A stretch of 64,000 bases of DNA. It comes from Bacteroidia bacterium (GTDB lineage Bacteria; Bacteroidota; Bacteroidia; Flavobacteriales; Flavobacteriaceae). The stretch lies in assembly GCA_030430385.1 (NCBI GenBank), contig JAUIFO010000006.1, positions 124,001 through 188,000 of the forward strand, given 5' to 3'. Positions 34,349-43,471 of the stretch are shown here, piece by piece (positions within the stretch are counted from its first letter, which is position 1; every line of letters begins with the position of its first letter). The position numbers and the translations under genes are program-made. The notes beneath the pieces are model-generated. The model was not told where the DNA came from. It worked only from the letters and a program-made list of their open reading frames with translations, and searched no databases.

Positions 34349-34834
34349 ATGAGAACAGTATTTAATTTTGGATTGTTATTAATGTTAAGTTTTGCATTGA
34401 TGTCTTCTATGTGCTCCAATGATGACGATGATGGAAATCCAAATAATAACAGTCAGCAAATAGCAGCAATGAATGATATCGCGCAATCTGGTTCTTGGCG
34501 AATCACAAACTTTAATGATTCAGGTCAAAATGAAACATCCGATTTTAATGGTTACAATTTTACCTTTAATTCTGATGGTTCAATTGTAGCAGCGAACGGA
34601 TCTAACAATATGACAGGAACTTGGTCTATAACAGATGATAGTAATAGCAGTGATGATAGTATTAGTGATGATGATATAGATTTTAATATCTTCTTTTCAG
34701 TGCCAGACAGTAATAATTTTGAAGACCTGAATGATGATTGGGATATATTATCCATTACAGCTACAAAAATCGATCTAATAGATATTAGTGGTGGCAATGG
34801 TGGAACCGATTTGCTCACTTTTGAGAAAAACTAG
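34349..34834 (+). CDS. Small lipoprotein with a single lipocalin-like unit
   Basis: 161 residues from the ATG at 34349; an in-frame ATG at 34328 would add seven residues before the signal peptide. SPII signal peptide (lipobox FALMSSMC) and an acidic tether (SNDDDDGNPNNN). The body is one lipocalin-like unit (SGSWRITNFNDSGQNETSDFNGYNFTFNSDGSIVAANGSNNMTGTWSI ... DDWDILSITATKIDLIDISGGNGGTDLLTFEKN), homologous to the repeats of the preceding 715-residue protein, with a Ser/Asp insert (DDSNSSDDSISDDDID). It starts about 30 nt after that gene and ends before a strong terminator, so the pair is an operon. Role unknown. Confidence 0.85.
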   Translation: MRTVFNFGLLLMLSFALMSSMCSNDDDDGNPNNNSQQIAAMNDIAQSGSWRITNFNDSGQNETSDFNGYNFTFNSDGSIVAANGSNNMTGTWSITDDSNSSDDSISDDDIDFNIFFSVPDSNNFEDLNDDWDILSITATKIDLIDISGGNGGTDLLTFEKN

Positions 34835-34894
34835 AAGTTTTTAATTAATCAAGTAATCCTATTTTCTGCCCTAAAATATTTGATTAATAGCAGG

Positions 34895-34924
34895 CCAACC
34901 ATGATTATCATGGTTGGTTTTTTT
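34895..34924 (+). terminator. Rho-independent terminator of the acidic lipoprotein operon
   Basis: CCAACCATGA and TCATGGTTGG with a 3-nt loop followed by seven T residues. It sits between convergent genes and can also act for rsmG. Confidence 0.9.
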
Positions 34925-34926
34925 AA

Positions 34927-35556
34927 CTATCCTTTATATTTCAAAGGCAGATGCACAACTTTTTTGGTTTCAAAAAAATCTTCTTTGAAATAGTCACTTA
35001 AATTATAAATAGTAGCAGTTCTATAAATTTTTAATTCCTCAGTTAGATCACCACCTTTTAAATATAAAATACCATTTTTAAGATCGTGATTTTGAGTTTT
35101 AGAAATTTTTTGCTTCACCCATTTTACAAAAGCTGGCATAGCAGTTACAGCTCTACTTATGATAAAATCAAATTGTGCATCAATTTGCTCAACTCTGCTG
35201 TGCGACGTTTTAACGTTTTTGAGTTCTAAGGCATTAACAACTTCATCAACTACTTTAATTTTTTTTGCAATGCTATCAACAAGGTGAAATTGTGTTTCTG
35301 GAAACAGAATGGCTAAAGGAATTCCAGGAAATCCTCCGCCAGTTCCAACATCTAAAACCCTGGCTTGAGGTTTAAACTCTATCACTTTTGCAATTCCTAA
35401 CGAATGGAGCACATGTCGTAAATAGAGTTCGTCAATATCTTTTCTTGAAACAACATTAATTTTTTGATTCCATTCCGTGTAAAGTCCCTCAAGTTTTTGA
35501 AACTGTTGCAGTTGCTCAGGAGTGAGATCAGGAAAATAAGTAGTGATCAATTTCAT
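34927..35556 (-). CDS. rsmG: 16S rRNA (guanine527-N7)-methyltransferase RsmG
   Basis: 209 residues from ATG 35556. N7-methylates G527 of 16S rRNA using SAM. SAM motif I is RVLDVGTGGGFPGIPLAILFPETQFHLVDSIAKKIKVV, and FDFIISRAVTAMPAFVKWVKQK is the family-specific region. The six extra residues of the longer frame to 35574 are not family-like. A monocistronic gene here rather than next to parAB, as usual in Bacteroidota. Confidence 0.95.
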   Translation of the reverse strand: MKLITTYFPDLTPEQLQQFQKLEGLYTEWNQKINVVSRKDIDELYLRHVLHSLGIAKVIEFKPQARVLDVGTGGGFPGIPLAILFPETQFHLVDSIAKKIKVVDEVVNALELKNVKTSHSRVEQIDAQFDFIISRAVTAMPAFVKWVKQKISKTQNHDLKNGILYLKGGDLTEELKIYRTATIYNLSDYFKEDFFETKKVVHLPLKYKG

Positions 35557-35698
35557 GTTCAGACTTTTCAACAAAAGTATGCAATTTTATGTGTACATTT
35601 TAACGAACTTTAATAGATTCCGACATTCTTTATTTTATATATTTGTCACTTCATAATATGAATAATCGTTTTTCGTTACTACTTAAAATGCCTTCAAT

Positions 35699-36799
35699 AT
35701 GACTAAGCAAACGCTCTCATTTTCAAGAACAGATTCTGCAAAGTTTTTTAGAACTCTCAATAAACGTGTCAATAATTATTTCAAAGAAAATAATATAAAG
35801 CGCACTGGAAATTGGAAGATTTGGGTAAAAACTGTTGTGATGTTTACCATGTTTTTATTACCCTATTTTTTAATACTTACGCTTGATATTCCTGGATGGC
35901 TACAACTTCTGTTTACCGTTATTATGGGTGTTGGAATGGCTGGCGTTGGAATGAATGTGATGCACGATGGTAATCATGGATCTTATTCAAATAAAGAGTG
36001 GATCAATCGCTTGATGGGAAGTAGTATCTACATCTTGGCTGGAAATGTTTATAATTGGAAAGTACAGCATAATGTGTTGCATCACACTTATACGAATATT
36101 CATGGTCATGATGAAGATCTAGAGGCTGGTCGAATTTTGCGTTTTTCTAAGCATACCAAATGGCGTAAGCACCATAAATTCCAACATTATTATTCTATTT
36201 TATTATACGGTTTATTGACGATTAATTGGGCTATTACTACAGATTGGATGCAAATGAAGCGTTACATGAAGCGTAAGTTATCCTATGGAAAAATGCCAAA
36301 CCCAGTACTTAACTGGAGTAAGTTGGTAATATCGAAAATCATTTATGTGGCTATCTGGATTGTACTTCCTATGCTTATACTTGATATTGCCTGGTGGAAA
36401 ATATTACTCGGATTTTTCATTATGCATTATGTAGCAGGATTGATTTTAAGTGTGATTTTTCAATTGGCTCATGTGATGGACGAAGCTGAAATGCCGCTTC
36501 CTGAAGAAAACGGAACAATGAAAAATACTTGGGCGATTCACCAGTTGAAAACTACGGTGAATTTTGGTGCAAAAAGTAGAATCATTAATTGGTATACAGG
36601 TGGATTGAATCATCAGGTGGAACATCACATTTTTCCACATATAAGTCACATCCACTATGGTAAGATCTCTAAAATTGTTAGAGAAACAGCCAAAGAATTC
36701 AATTTGCCTTATAAAGAATATAAAACCACTAGAAAAGCAATAATTGCACATTTCAGATTTCTAAGAGATATGGGTAAAAAGCCTGTCTTACAAGCCTAA
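35699..36799 (+). CDS. Membrane fatty acid desaturase (acyl-lipid/acyl-CoA type)
   Basis: 366 residues, integral membrane di-iron desaturase. The three histidine boxes are H89DGNH93 (MHDGNHGSYSN), H124NVLHH129 (KVQHNVLHHTYTN) and HQVEHHIFPH near residue 305. Hydrophobic pairs lie at about 43-80 and 215-255. The HxxHH/QxxHH pattern in the last box is typical of the front-end/delta-type FA_desaturase family. It would introduce a double bond into membrane fatty acids, consistent with a cold or marine habitat; the regiospecificity is not readable. Only 15 nt separate it from the aminotransferase gene, so cotranscription is possible. Confidence 0.93.
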   Translation: MTKQTLSFSRTDSAKFFRTLNKRVNNYFKENNIKRTGNWKIWVKTVVMFTMFLLPYFLILTLDIPGWLQLLFTVIMGVGMAGVGMNVMHDGNHGSYSNKEWINRLMGSSIYILAGNVYNWKVQHNVLHHTYTNIHGHDEDLEAGRILRFSKHTKWRKHHKFQHYYSILLYGLLTINWAITTDWMQMKRYMKRKLSYGKMPNPVLNWSKLVISKIIYVAIWIVLPMLILDIAWWKILLGFFIMHYVAGLILSVIFQLAHVMDEAEMPLPEENGTMKNTWAIHQLKTTVNFGAKSRIINWYTGGLNHQVEHHIFPHISHIHYGKISKIVRETAKEFNLPYKEYKTTRKAIIAHFRFLRDMGKKPVLQA

Positions 36800-36814
36800 T
36801 AATTGGTTCTTAAT

Positions 36815-37999
36815 ATGAGTATACTTTCAGATCGCGTATTGAATATGTCTACGTCTGCTACTTTAGCTATGGCAGCTAAAGCAAGAGAATTAAAAGCAGA
36901 AGGAAAAGATATCATTGGTTTAAGCTTAGGAGAACCAGATTTTAATACACCAGATTTTATTAAGGAAGCTGCAAAGCAAGCCATTGATGATAATTATAAT
37001 TCGTATACTCCTGTAGATGGTTACGTAGAGTTAAAGGATGCCATCATCACAAAATTCAAAAGAGATAATGGACTCCATTATACATTGCCACAAATTGTGG
37101 TGTCTACTGGAGCAAAACAGGCCTTAGCCAATGTGGCTGCTGTAATTTTAAATGCTGGTGATGAGGTGATTTTGCCTTGTCCGTATTGGGTAAGTTATAG
37201 TGATATTGTCAAGGTTAATGGAGGTGTGCCTGTGGAGGTTAAAACATCTATCGATAACGATTTTAAACTCACTCCAGAACAACTTGAAGCTGCAATTACG
37301 CCTAAAACTAAAATGATATGGTATAGTTCGCCGTGTAATCCTAGCGGTTCTGTTTACAGTCAACAAGAATTAAGAGCTTTAGCAGATGTACTTGTAAAGT
37401 ATCCTAATATTATCGTAGTGTCTGATGAAATTTATGAACACATCAATTTTGTTGGCGATCATGCAAGTATGGCTCAATTTCCAGATATGTTTGATAGAAC
37501 GGTTACTGTTAATGGTGTATCTAAAGCCTTTGCTATGACAGGTTGGCGTATTGGGTATATTGGTGCTCCAGCTGAAATTGCAAGAGCGTGTAATAAAATG
37601 CAAGGTCAAGTAACTAGTGGTGCAAATTGTATTGCACAACGTGCTGTTATTGCTGCTTTGAATGCTTCGCCTTCTAAGGTGAAATATATGATTGATGAAT
37701 TCAAAGAAAGACGTTCATTGATTCTAGGGTTGTTGAATGAAGTTCCAGGTTTTAAAACTAATGAACCAGAAGGTGCCTTTTACGTGTTTCCTGATGTGTC
37801 TTATTATTTTGGAAAAACAATTCAAGGTGTGACCATTAATAATGCTTCAGATTTTTCAATGTGTTTACTAGAACACGCTAATGTAGCTACAGTAACAGGT
37901 GATGCTTTTGGTAATCCTAAATGTATCAGAATTTCTTATGCTGCTTCGCAAGAGCAAATTATAGAAGCTGTAAAACGAATTAAAACATTACTGTCTTAA
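36815..37999 (+). CDS. Class I PLP aminotransferase (aspartate aminotransferase-like)
   Basis: 394 residues from ATG 36815; a TTG four codons earlier is less likely. Fold-type I, subgroup I-gamma aspartate/prephenate aminotransferase pattern: SLGEPDFNTPDF at the N-terminus, VVSTGAKQALANVAAVIL, YSSPCNPSGSVYS (Asn contacting PLP), VSDEIYEHINF (Asp-Tyr) and the Schiff-base lysine in VNGVSKAFAMTGWRIGYIGAP. The C-terminal Arg binding the substrate carboxylate is in CIRISYAASQEQI. Probably interconverts aspartate/2-oxoglutarate and oxaloacetate/glutamate; other amino-acid substrates are possible. Confidence 0.95.
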   Translation: MSILSDRVLNMSTSATLAMAAKARELKAEGKDIIGLSLGEPDFNTPDFIKEAAKQAIDDNYNSYTPVDGYVELKDAIITKFKRDNGLHYTLPQIVVSTGAKQALANVAAVILNAGDEVILPCPYWVSYSDIVKVNGGVPVEVKTSIDNDFKLTPEQLEAAITPKTKMIWYSSPCNPSGSVYSQQELRALADVLVKYPNIIVVSDEIYEHINFVGDHASMAQFPDMFDRTVTVNGVSKAFAMTGWRIGYIGAPAEIARACNKMQGQVTSGANCIAQRAVIAALNASPSKVKYMIDEFKERRSLILGLLNEVPGFKTNEPEGAFYVFPDVSYYFGKTIQGVTINNASDFSMCLLEHANVATVTGDAFGNPKCIRISYAASQEQIIEAVKRIKTLLS

Positions 38000-38250
38000 T
38001 TCGTTTTAAAACCTATTAGATAGATAAGTATAAGCAATACGGTTATTCCAATTATTAACTTCTTAATAAATAACTTTCGGTTTTCTCTTCTAACACGTCT
38101 TCTTATGCGTCTTAGTACGTGAGGCTGTAATTTAGGTAATACATAAGGTTTGTAAGACTGCTTTTTTGAGCCTCCACCATTCATTTTTGAAAATGGCTTA
38201 TGATTATTGCTTCTTAAAAGTTTTCTATTGTTTTTAAGTGTAACATTCAT
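37996..38250 (-). CDS. Small basic protein with C-terminal membrane segment
   Basis: 84 residues from ATG 38250 (an ATG six codons upstream is possible). The N-terminal part is soluble and very basic (KNNRKLLRSNNHKPFSKMNGGGSKKQSYKPY; LRRIRRRVRRENRK), followed by one hydrophobic C-terminal span (LIIGITVLLILIYLIGF). This architecture resembles small uncharacterised Flavobacteria proteins. The 3' end overlaps the convergent aminotransferase gene by 4 nt, which supports a real gene. Function unknown. Confidence 0.65.
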   Translation of the reverse strand: MNVTLKNNRKLLRSNNHKPFSKMNGGGSKKQSYKPYVLPKLQPHVLRRIRRRVRRENRKLFIKKLIIGITVLLILIYLIGFKTN

Positions 38251-38438
38251 AAATGAAATTGAGCCCATAATAAGGATTCATTATTCTGAAGATGTTCAGA
38301 GTTGTCAGTTTAATTTTGAGTATATAATGCTAGGATGTTACTTATAACATCTTTAAAACATTACTGAAAATTATAAAAGATAGTTTTGAGCTTCAACCTC
38401 AATCGTACCAGTTAAAGGACCTTAACTAGCACTTAAGA

Positions 38439-38690
38439 TTACATTATAAATGCTAGTGCGATAACAAAAACAGACACTTTTAAAAGCGTAGCAACACTTG
38501 AAGTAAAATGGTATTGTCTGCTTTTTACGCGTTGTTTAATACCAAAAATTGAATTCGAATTAGAGTGCTTCATATTGCACTTTACAACAGATTTGTAATT
38601 TGAATTTAGTAAACCTTCTGGTCTAACAAATTCGGTTGTTGAGTTACTAAAGGGTAACGGTTCTAAGTCTTGAGTTACTAATAATTCCAT
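38439..38690 (-). CDS. Small hypothetical protein with C-terminal hydrophobic tail
   Basis: 83 residues with a polar N-terminal part (MELLVTQDLEPLPFSNSTTEFVRPEG) and a short hydrophobic C-terminus (VATLLKVSVFVIALAFIM), similar in layout to the neighbouring 84-residue protein but without sequence identity. No motif is recognised. It lies alone between that gene and trkH; the 170- and 161-nt flanking gaps hold no other gene. Coding status is moderately uncertain. Confidence 0.5.
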   Translation of the reverse strand: MELLVTQDLEPLPFSNSTTEFVRPEGLLNSNYKSVVKCNMKHSNSNSIFGIKQRVKSRQYHFTSSVATLLKVSVFVIALAFIM

Positions 38691-38851
38691 GATGGTTGAT
38701 TTTTTTTGATTACAATAATATGACGCATATCTCTAAAAAATGTTACAAGGGTATTATGTGTAAATGCTTAAAAATCAACTGTAAAATTCCAGAAGTATCT
38801 ATAAATACTAAGAAATTTTCAAATTGTTAAAATTCAAAAATTTTTAAAAAT

Positions 38852-40345
38852 TTATCTGTTTCTCCAGAAAAAAGGTGTGAGTAAAATTAAAACAGTAAAG
38901 AGTTCAAGGCGGCCAATTAACATTAAAAAAGCAGACCATAATTTACCAAGAGCAGGAAGCGCTTCATAGTTGTTAACTGGGCCATAATTTCCAAGTGCAG
39001 GACCAACATTACCTAAACTAGAAGCCGATAAACCAATAGCAGATTCAAAATCAATTTGAAACATTGAAAACCCTAAAGCGCCTACAATGAATGATAACAT
39101 ATAGAGGATAAAAAAGCCTAGAATATTGAATACAATTTCACCGCTAACCGCTTTTTTGTTATAGCGTACAGGTAATATGGCATTAGGATGTAAAGCACGT
39201 TTAAATTCAAGAAATCCGTTTTTAATCATGATCATATGACGTACCACTTTAACACCACCAGAAGTACTTCCAGCAGAACCACCTAAAAACATCAATCCAA
39301 AGAAAAATACCACTAAAAATGGGGTCCACAAGGTGTAGTTTGCTGTTACAAAACCTGTTGTTGTAACGATAGCCAGTACTTGAAATAAAGCATGTCTAAA
39401 CGAGGCTTCGCCTTTACCATATACCATGGGATGATCAATGGACGATATAGAAAAGTCTGCTCTAAAATAAATTATCAATGCAGCAATGATGGTAAATAAA
39501 GCGATAAACTTGAAGTATAGTTTAAACTCTTCATCACGTATGGCTTTTTGAACCTTTCCTTTGAATGCAAAATAACTGAGTACAAAATTTGTTCCTGCTA
39601 AGAACATGAATAAAATGATAATATACTGTATGATTGGTTGTCCATTCCAATAGGCAATACTTGCGTTTTTAGTAGAAAACCCTCCAGTAGACAAGGTACA
39701 AAGCGAATGATTGATAGCATCAAAAAAAGTCATTCCAGCGACTTGCAATAAAATGGTTTCAGCAGCAGTATAACCAAAATAAATAAGCCATAAACGTTTA
39801 GCAGTATCAGTAATTCTTGGATGTAATTTGTCAGCATTAGGTCCAGGTGCTTCAGCCGCAAAAAGCTGCATACCTCCAATACCAAGTAAGGGAAGTATAG
39901 CAATTGCCAAAACAATAATTCCCATACCTCCAATCCAATGGGTTAGACTTCGCCAAAACAAAACGCCTTCAGGGATTGATTCAATGTCATTTATAATGGA
40001 AGCACCAGTTGTGGTGTATCCAGACATAGTTTCGAAGAATGCATTTGTAAATGTTGGAATAGAATCCGTTAAAATATAAGGAAGTGTCCCTGTTAACGCC
40101 ATCACAATCCAACCAAAAGAAACCACGAGATAGCCTTCACGTTTATTGAGTTCTTTTTTATGCTTTCTGGTGGTTAGCATTAAAACACCACCTATAACAA
40201 GGATAATGATTCCTGAAAGAAATATATTAAGTGTCACACCATCTTTGTAGATCAAGCTAATTAATGCTGCGAGCAACATAAAACCACCATTAAATAACAG
40301 TAGTAATCCGAAAAAGTGAAATATGATTTTATAGTTAAGTTTCAT
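38852..40345 (-). CDS. trkH: TrkH-family potassium uptake channel subunit
   Basis: 497 residues, multi-pass membrane protein with four MPM pore repeats. Selectivity-filter segments are visible: MSGYTTTGASI, LSTGGFSTKNASI, VTTTGFVTANY and ASSLGNVGPALG. The GSAGSTSGGVKVVRH loop fits the intramembrane gate of TrkH/KtrB. Forms the K+ pore gated by TrkA, whose gene lies 7 nt upstream in the same operon. Full length for the family. Confidence 0.96.
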   Translation of the reverse strand: MKLNYKIIFHFFGLLLLFNGGFMLLAALISLIYKDGVTLNIFLSGIIILVIGGVLMLTTRKHKKELNKREGYLVVSFGWIVMALTGTLPYILTDSIPTFTNAFFETMSGYTTTGASIINDIESIPEGVLFWRSLTHWIGGMGIIVLAIAILPLLGIGGMQLFAAEAPGPNADKLHPRITDTAKRLWLIYFGYTAAETILLQVAGMTFFDAINHSLCTLSTGGFSTKNASIAYWNGQPIIQYIIILFMFLAGTNFVLSYFAFKGKVQKAIRDEEFKLYFKFIALFTIIAALIIYFRADFSISSIDHPMVYGKGEASFRHALFQVLAIVTTTGFVTANYTLWTPFLVVFFFGLMFLGGSAGSTSGGVKVVRHMIMIKNGFLEFKRALHPNAILPVRYNKKAVSGEIVFNILGFFILYMLSFIVGALGFSMFQIDFESAIGLSASSLGNVGPALGNYGPVNNYEALPALGKLWSAFLMLIGRLELFTVLILLTPFFWRNR

Positions 40346-40352
40346 ATCACAT

Positions 40353-41705
40353 CTAAAAGAAAAACGCCTCTACTTTTGTAATAGATCTTGGCAAACAACA
40401 AACGACGACTTTGTCGCCTTCCTGAATTTGAAAGTCACCCAGAGGGATGATTCCTTTTTCATTTCTGATGACACCACCAATGATTGCAGATTTAGGAAAT
40501 TCTAAATCTTTGATCGGTTTTTTAGTGATTTTTGAAGTCGATGAGTTGACTTCAAATTCTAATAACTCAGCATTCATATTACTCAGTTTGGTCATCGCTA
40601 ATACTTCTCCTTTTCTAATATATCTGAAAATATTATTAGCAGCCAGAAGTTTTTTGTTGATTAACGTGTCGATACCAATAGATTGCGAGAGCTGGTAATA
40701 GTCCATATTTTCAACAAGCGCAATGGTTTTTCTAACACCTTTTGATTTCGCTACCAGGCACGACATGATATTTGTTTCGGCGTTTCCAGTAACCGAAATA
40801 AATGCATCCATTTCGCTGATGCTTTCTTCTTCAAGGAGTTCTACATTTCTTCCGTCTCCATTAATTACCAAAGCATTAGGTAAGTCGTCGGCAAGATCAA
40901 AAGCAATGTCTTTATTTTTTTCAATAATTTTTACATTGAATTTGCTGGCACACAAATCTTTGGTGGTTTTTTCACCAATATTACTACCGCCAAGAATCAT
41001 CACGTTTTTGATTTCAGTTTTTACACGACCAGACAATTCAAACAATTCGGCATCACCACCTTCAGAAGTAATAAATACGACTTTATCACCTTCTTTAAAT
41101 TGTGTGTCGCCTCTTGGAATGATAGTATATTGTGTTCCGAAGCGTTGAATGGCAATAGGAACAAAGTGAAGTTCAGGAAATACTTGCGCAGCTTCTCTAA
41201 CAGATTTTCCAACAAAATCTGCAGTTCTTGAAAGGCGTAAGCTCAACATAGTTAGTGCGCCATCTTCAAACTGATAAGTGTCATTAAAGCCATACTGGTT
41301 TAATAGCAACTCAATTTCAGAAGCCGCTAACGCTTCAGGAGAAATAAGCTCATCAATACCAAATTTGGTAAATCCAACATCGTCTTTATTATCAATAAAT
41401 TCAGAATTTGATATTCTGGCAATGGTTCGTTTAGCACCTAATTCTTTGGCGAGAACACAAGCTGTAATATTTGTAGTTTCAGAAGAAGTAACAGCAATAA
41501 AAAGCTCTGAAGTATTGATTCTAGCCTCTTTTAAAATAGCAATTGAAGTAACATCACCTTTTATAACTCTAATGTCCAAATGGTCATTAGCATAGGTTAA
41601 GTTATCTTTATTAATATCAATAAGTGTAATCTCCTGCGATTCGTAAGACAATAGTTTTGCCAAATGAAATCCGACCTCACCTGCACCTGCAATAATGATC
41701 TTCAT
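40353..41705 (-). CDS. trkA: Trk potassium transport regulator TrkA
   Basis: 450 residues of two tandem RCK units. RCK-N 1 begins MKIIIAGAGEVGFHLAKLLSYESQEITLIDINKDN and RCK-N 2 NVMILGGSNIGEKTTKDLCASKFNVKIIEKNKD; each is a Rossmann NAD(H)/nucleotide-binding fold. Each is followed by an RCK-C (TrkA-C) domain (VFITSEGGDAELF; KVVVCCLPRSITKVEAFFF). A cytoplasmic ring protein that gates TrkH. First gene of the trkA-trkH operon; its upstream region abuts the divergent menG promoter. Confidence 0.96.
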   Translation of the reverse strand: MKIIIAGAGEVGFHLAKLLSYESQEITLIDINKDNLTYANDHLDIRVIKGDVTSIAILKEARINTSELFIAVTSSETTNITACVLAKELGAKRTIARISNSEFIDNKDDVGFTKFGIDELISPEALAASEIELLLNQYGFNDTYQFEDGALTMLSLRLSRTADFVGKSVREAAQVFPELHFVPIAIQRFGTQYTIIPRGDTQFKEGDKVVFITSEGGDAELFELSGRVKTEIKNVMILGGSNIGEKTTKDLCASKFNVKIIEKNKDIAFDLADDLPNALVINGDGRNVELLEEESISEMDAFISVTGNAETNIMSCLVAKSKGVRKTIALVENMDYYQLSQSIGIDTLINKKLLAANNIFRYIRKGEVLAMTKLSNMNAELLEFEVNSSTSKITKKPIKDLEFPKSAIIGGVIRNEKGIIPLGDFQIQEGDKVVVCCLPRSITKVEAFFF

Positions 41706-41820
41706 CTAATACGTGTATTGAAAAAACATACAAATATACTACATTATTATGGCAATAAAACGAAATATTAAGTGATAATAATTGATTGTATAATTTCTTA
41801 ATTCATAATTGAGAGTTGTC

Positions 41821-41828
41821 TATATTTG
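41821..41828 (+). promoter_or_regulatory. Putative -7 promoter element of menG-porT
   Basis: TATATTTG, a TAnnTTTG match, lies 16 nt before the GTG start of menG. It contains the TTG codon that would otherwise open a longer reading frame, which argues against that longer start. Confidence 0.55.
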
Positions 41829-41843
41829 CAAAAAAAATGCACA

Positions 41844-42572
41844 GTGTCAAAAGTTAAGCCATATAAAGACAGCGATTTAAATAAAAAAGCGCAAGTCACT
41901 CAAATGTTTGATAATATTTCTAAGGAATATGACGGACTTAATCGTGTTATTTCGTTTGGAATTGATATTAAATGGCGAAATAGAGTGGTCGATATTGTTG
42001 CTAAAACAAATCCTGAAAACATACTTGATATCGCTACTGGAACTGGAGATTTGGCTATAAGTTTGTCTAAAACGTCTGCCCAAAAGATTGTAGGTTTAGA
42101 TATTAGCGATGGCATGCTGGAAGTTGGTAGAAAAAAGATCAATGCTAAAAATTTAGACGATAAGATAACGATGGTTATTGGTGATTCTGAAAACTTACCT
42201 TTTGAAGACAATACCTTTGATGCCATTACTGTAGCCTTTGGTGTAAGAAATTTTGAAACACTTGAAAAAGGGCTTGCTGAAATTTTTAGAGTGCTAAAAC
42301 CTGGTGGTGTTTTTGTGATTTTGGAGACTTCTGTGCCAACTAAAACACCATTTAAACAGGGTTACAATTTTTATACTAAATATATTTTGCCTACTATTGG
42401 TAAATTATTTTCTAAAGATCAATCTGCGTATTCCTATTTATGCGAATCGGCTTCGGTATTTCCTTTTGGAGAAGCTTTGAACAATATTTTGCGTAAAATT
42501 GGGTTTATTAACGTTGAAGATCAGCCTCAGACTTTTGGAGTAGCTACTATTTATAAAGCTTCAAAAGCCTAA
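41844..42572 (+). CDS. menG: Demethylmenaquinone methyltransferase (UbiE/MenG)
   Basis: 242 residues from GTG 41844 ([44 protein letters not shown], the typical Flavobacteria N-terminus). The TTG at 41826 would add six residues but is part of the -7 promoter box. SAM motif I is [15 protein letters not shown]; motif II/III are [14 protein letters not shown] and [15 protein letters not shown]; the ending is [12 protein letters not shown]. Performs the last methylation of menaquinone synthesis, making the quinone used by the Nqr complex encoded about 1 kb downstream. porT follows after 10 nt, a conserved arrangement in Bacteroidota. Confidence 0.95.
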   Translation: MSKVKPYKDSDLNKKAQVTQMFDNISKEYDGLNRVISFGIDIKWRNRVVDIVAKTNPENILDIATGTGDLAISLSKTSAQKIVGLDISDGMLEVGRKKINAKNLDDKITMVIGDSENLPFEDNTFDAITVAFGVRNFETLEKGLAEIFRVLKPGGVFVILETSVPTKTPFKQGYNFYTKYILPTIGKLFSKDQSAYSYLCESASVFPFGEALNNILRKIGFINVEDQPQTFGVATIYKASKA

Positions 42573-42582
42573 TGAATCTCAT

Positions 42583-43296
42583 ATGAAGAAAGTATTTGCA
42601 ATCTTAGCCTTATGTATTGTGTCGCAAACTGCGAGCGCACAGTTGTTTAGTAGAGAGAAGATTAAAAACAACGAAAATTTTGACAAAGCCTTTTTGTCTT
42701 GGGGTTTTTATCTTGGTCTGAACAATTACGATTATCAATTCAATTATGAGCAAGATCTGAAAGATATTCTTGTTGAAACGAATGTCGGATTTAGTGTTGG
42801 ATTGATCTCCAATATGAGAATTAGCGAACATTTAGATCTTAGATTTGAACCCGGATTATTTATTACACAACGTAATGTTATGTATGATCCAAGTTACTTT
42901 GATGGAATAGAATTTAACGATTCTGATCTCATGCGAGAGGTGAAGTCGACCTATGTGCACTTTCCGTTACTTTTAAAAATCTCTACAAAGCGCATTAATA
43001 ATTTTAAGCCTTTTATTATTGGTGGTATATCTTCAGCCATAAATTTATCTAGTAATGAGGATAATCCAGACGATAATAGTGTTGGACAATTTAGAACCAA
43101 GAAAAGTGTGGCTTTCTATGAAATTGGATTCGGAATTGATTTCTACAACCAATGGTTTAAGTTTTCACCATCAATTAGAGGTGTGTTTGCAATGAACGAC
43201 GAAATTGTTCGTGATGTAGATCCAAATAGCCCTTGGACTAGCAATGTTACAACAATGAAAACACGAGGCATTTTCCTTAATTTTACCTTTCAATAA
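42583..43296 (+). CDS. porT: PorT-like T9SS outer-membrane beta-barrel protein
   Basis: 237 residues with a Sec signal peptide (LALCIVSQTASAQ). Outer-membrane barrel with the PorT pattern: FDKAFLSWGFYLGLNNYDYQFNYEQD, VGFSVGLISNMRISEHLDLRFEPGLFITQRNV, STYVHFPLLLKISTKRINNFKPFIIGG and a terminal TRGIFLNFTFQ strand. PorT (SprT) is required for type IX secretion in Porphyromonas and Flavobacterium. It is cotranscribed with menG, the linkage seen in other Flavobacteria. Its exact role in the translocon is not settled. Confidence 0.9.
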   Translation: MKKVFAILALCIVSQTASAQLFSREKIKNNENFDKAFLSWGFYLGLNNYDYQFNYEQDLKDILVETNVGFSVGLISNMRISEHLDLRFEPGLFITQRNVMYDPSYFDGIEFNDSDLMREVKSTYVHFPLLLKISTKRINNFKPFIIGGISSAINLSSNEDNPDDNSVGQFRTKKSVAFYEIGFGIDFYNQWFKFSPSIRGVFAMNDEIVRDVDPNSPWTSNVTTMKTRGIFLNFTFQ

Positions 43297-43426
43297 ACAC
43301 CTTACATAACCATACTTTTGCTGTAGGATTACTTCAATTTAAAGACAGCTATTTATTTTTTATTTAGAATCAATAAAAATAAGCAACTTCCTATATGTGA
43401 CACGTTTTTATAAGTTTTTTAATTCG

Positions 43427-43434
43427 TATTTTTG
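43427..43434 (+). promoter_or_regulatory. Putative -7 promoter element of the nqr operon
   Basis: TATTTTTG, a TAnnTTTG match, 37 nt upstream of the nqrA ATG. A T-rich tract lies where the -33 element would be, but there is no clear TTG. Confidence 0.45.
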
Positions 43435-43471
43435 CACCGATTTTTAGACAACTAATTTCAATAATAAGCGT

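Noticed and set aside
38282..38438. Palindromic AGTTAAAGG/CCTTAACT sequence as a terminator
   Set aside because: Weak, interrupted stem with no T-run on either strand; no clear association with a gene end.
36815..40345. Longer reading frames on the opposite strand of aspC-like, trkH and trkA genes
   Set aside because: They overlap strongly conserved genes, show no coding-like composition and no homology.
41826..41843. Longer menG start at TTG 41826
   Set aside because: The TTG is inside a TATATTTG -7 promoter box and the extra six residues are not family-like; GTG at 41844 gives the standard N-terminus.
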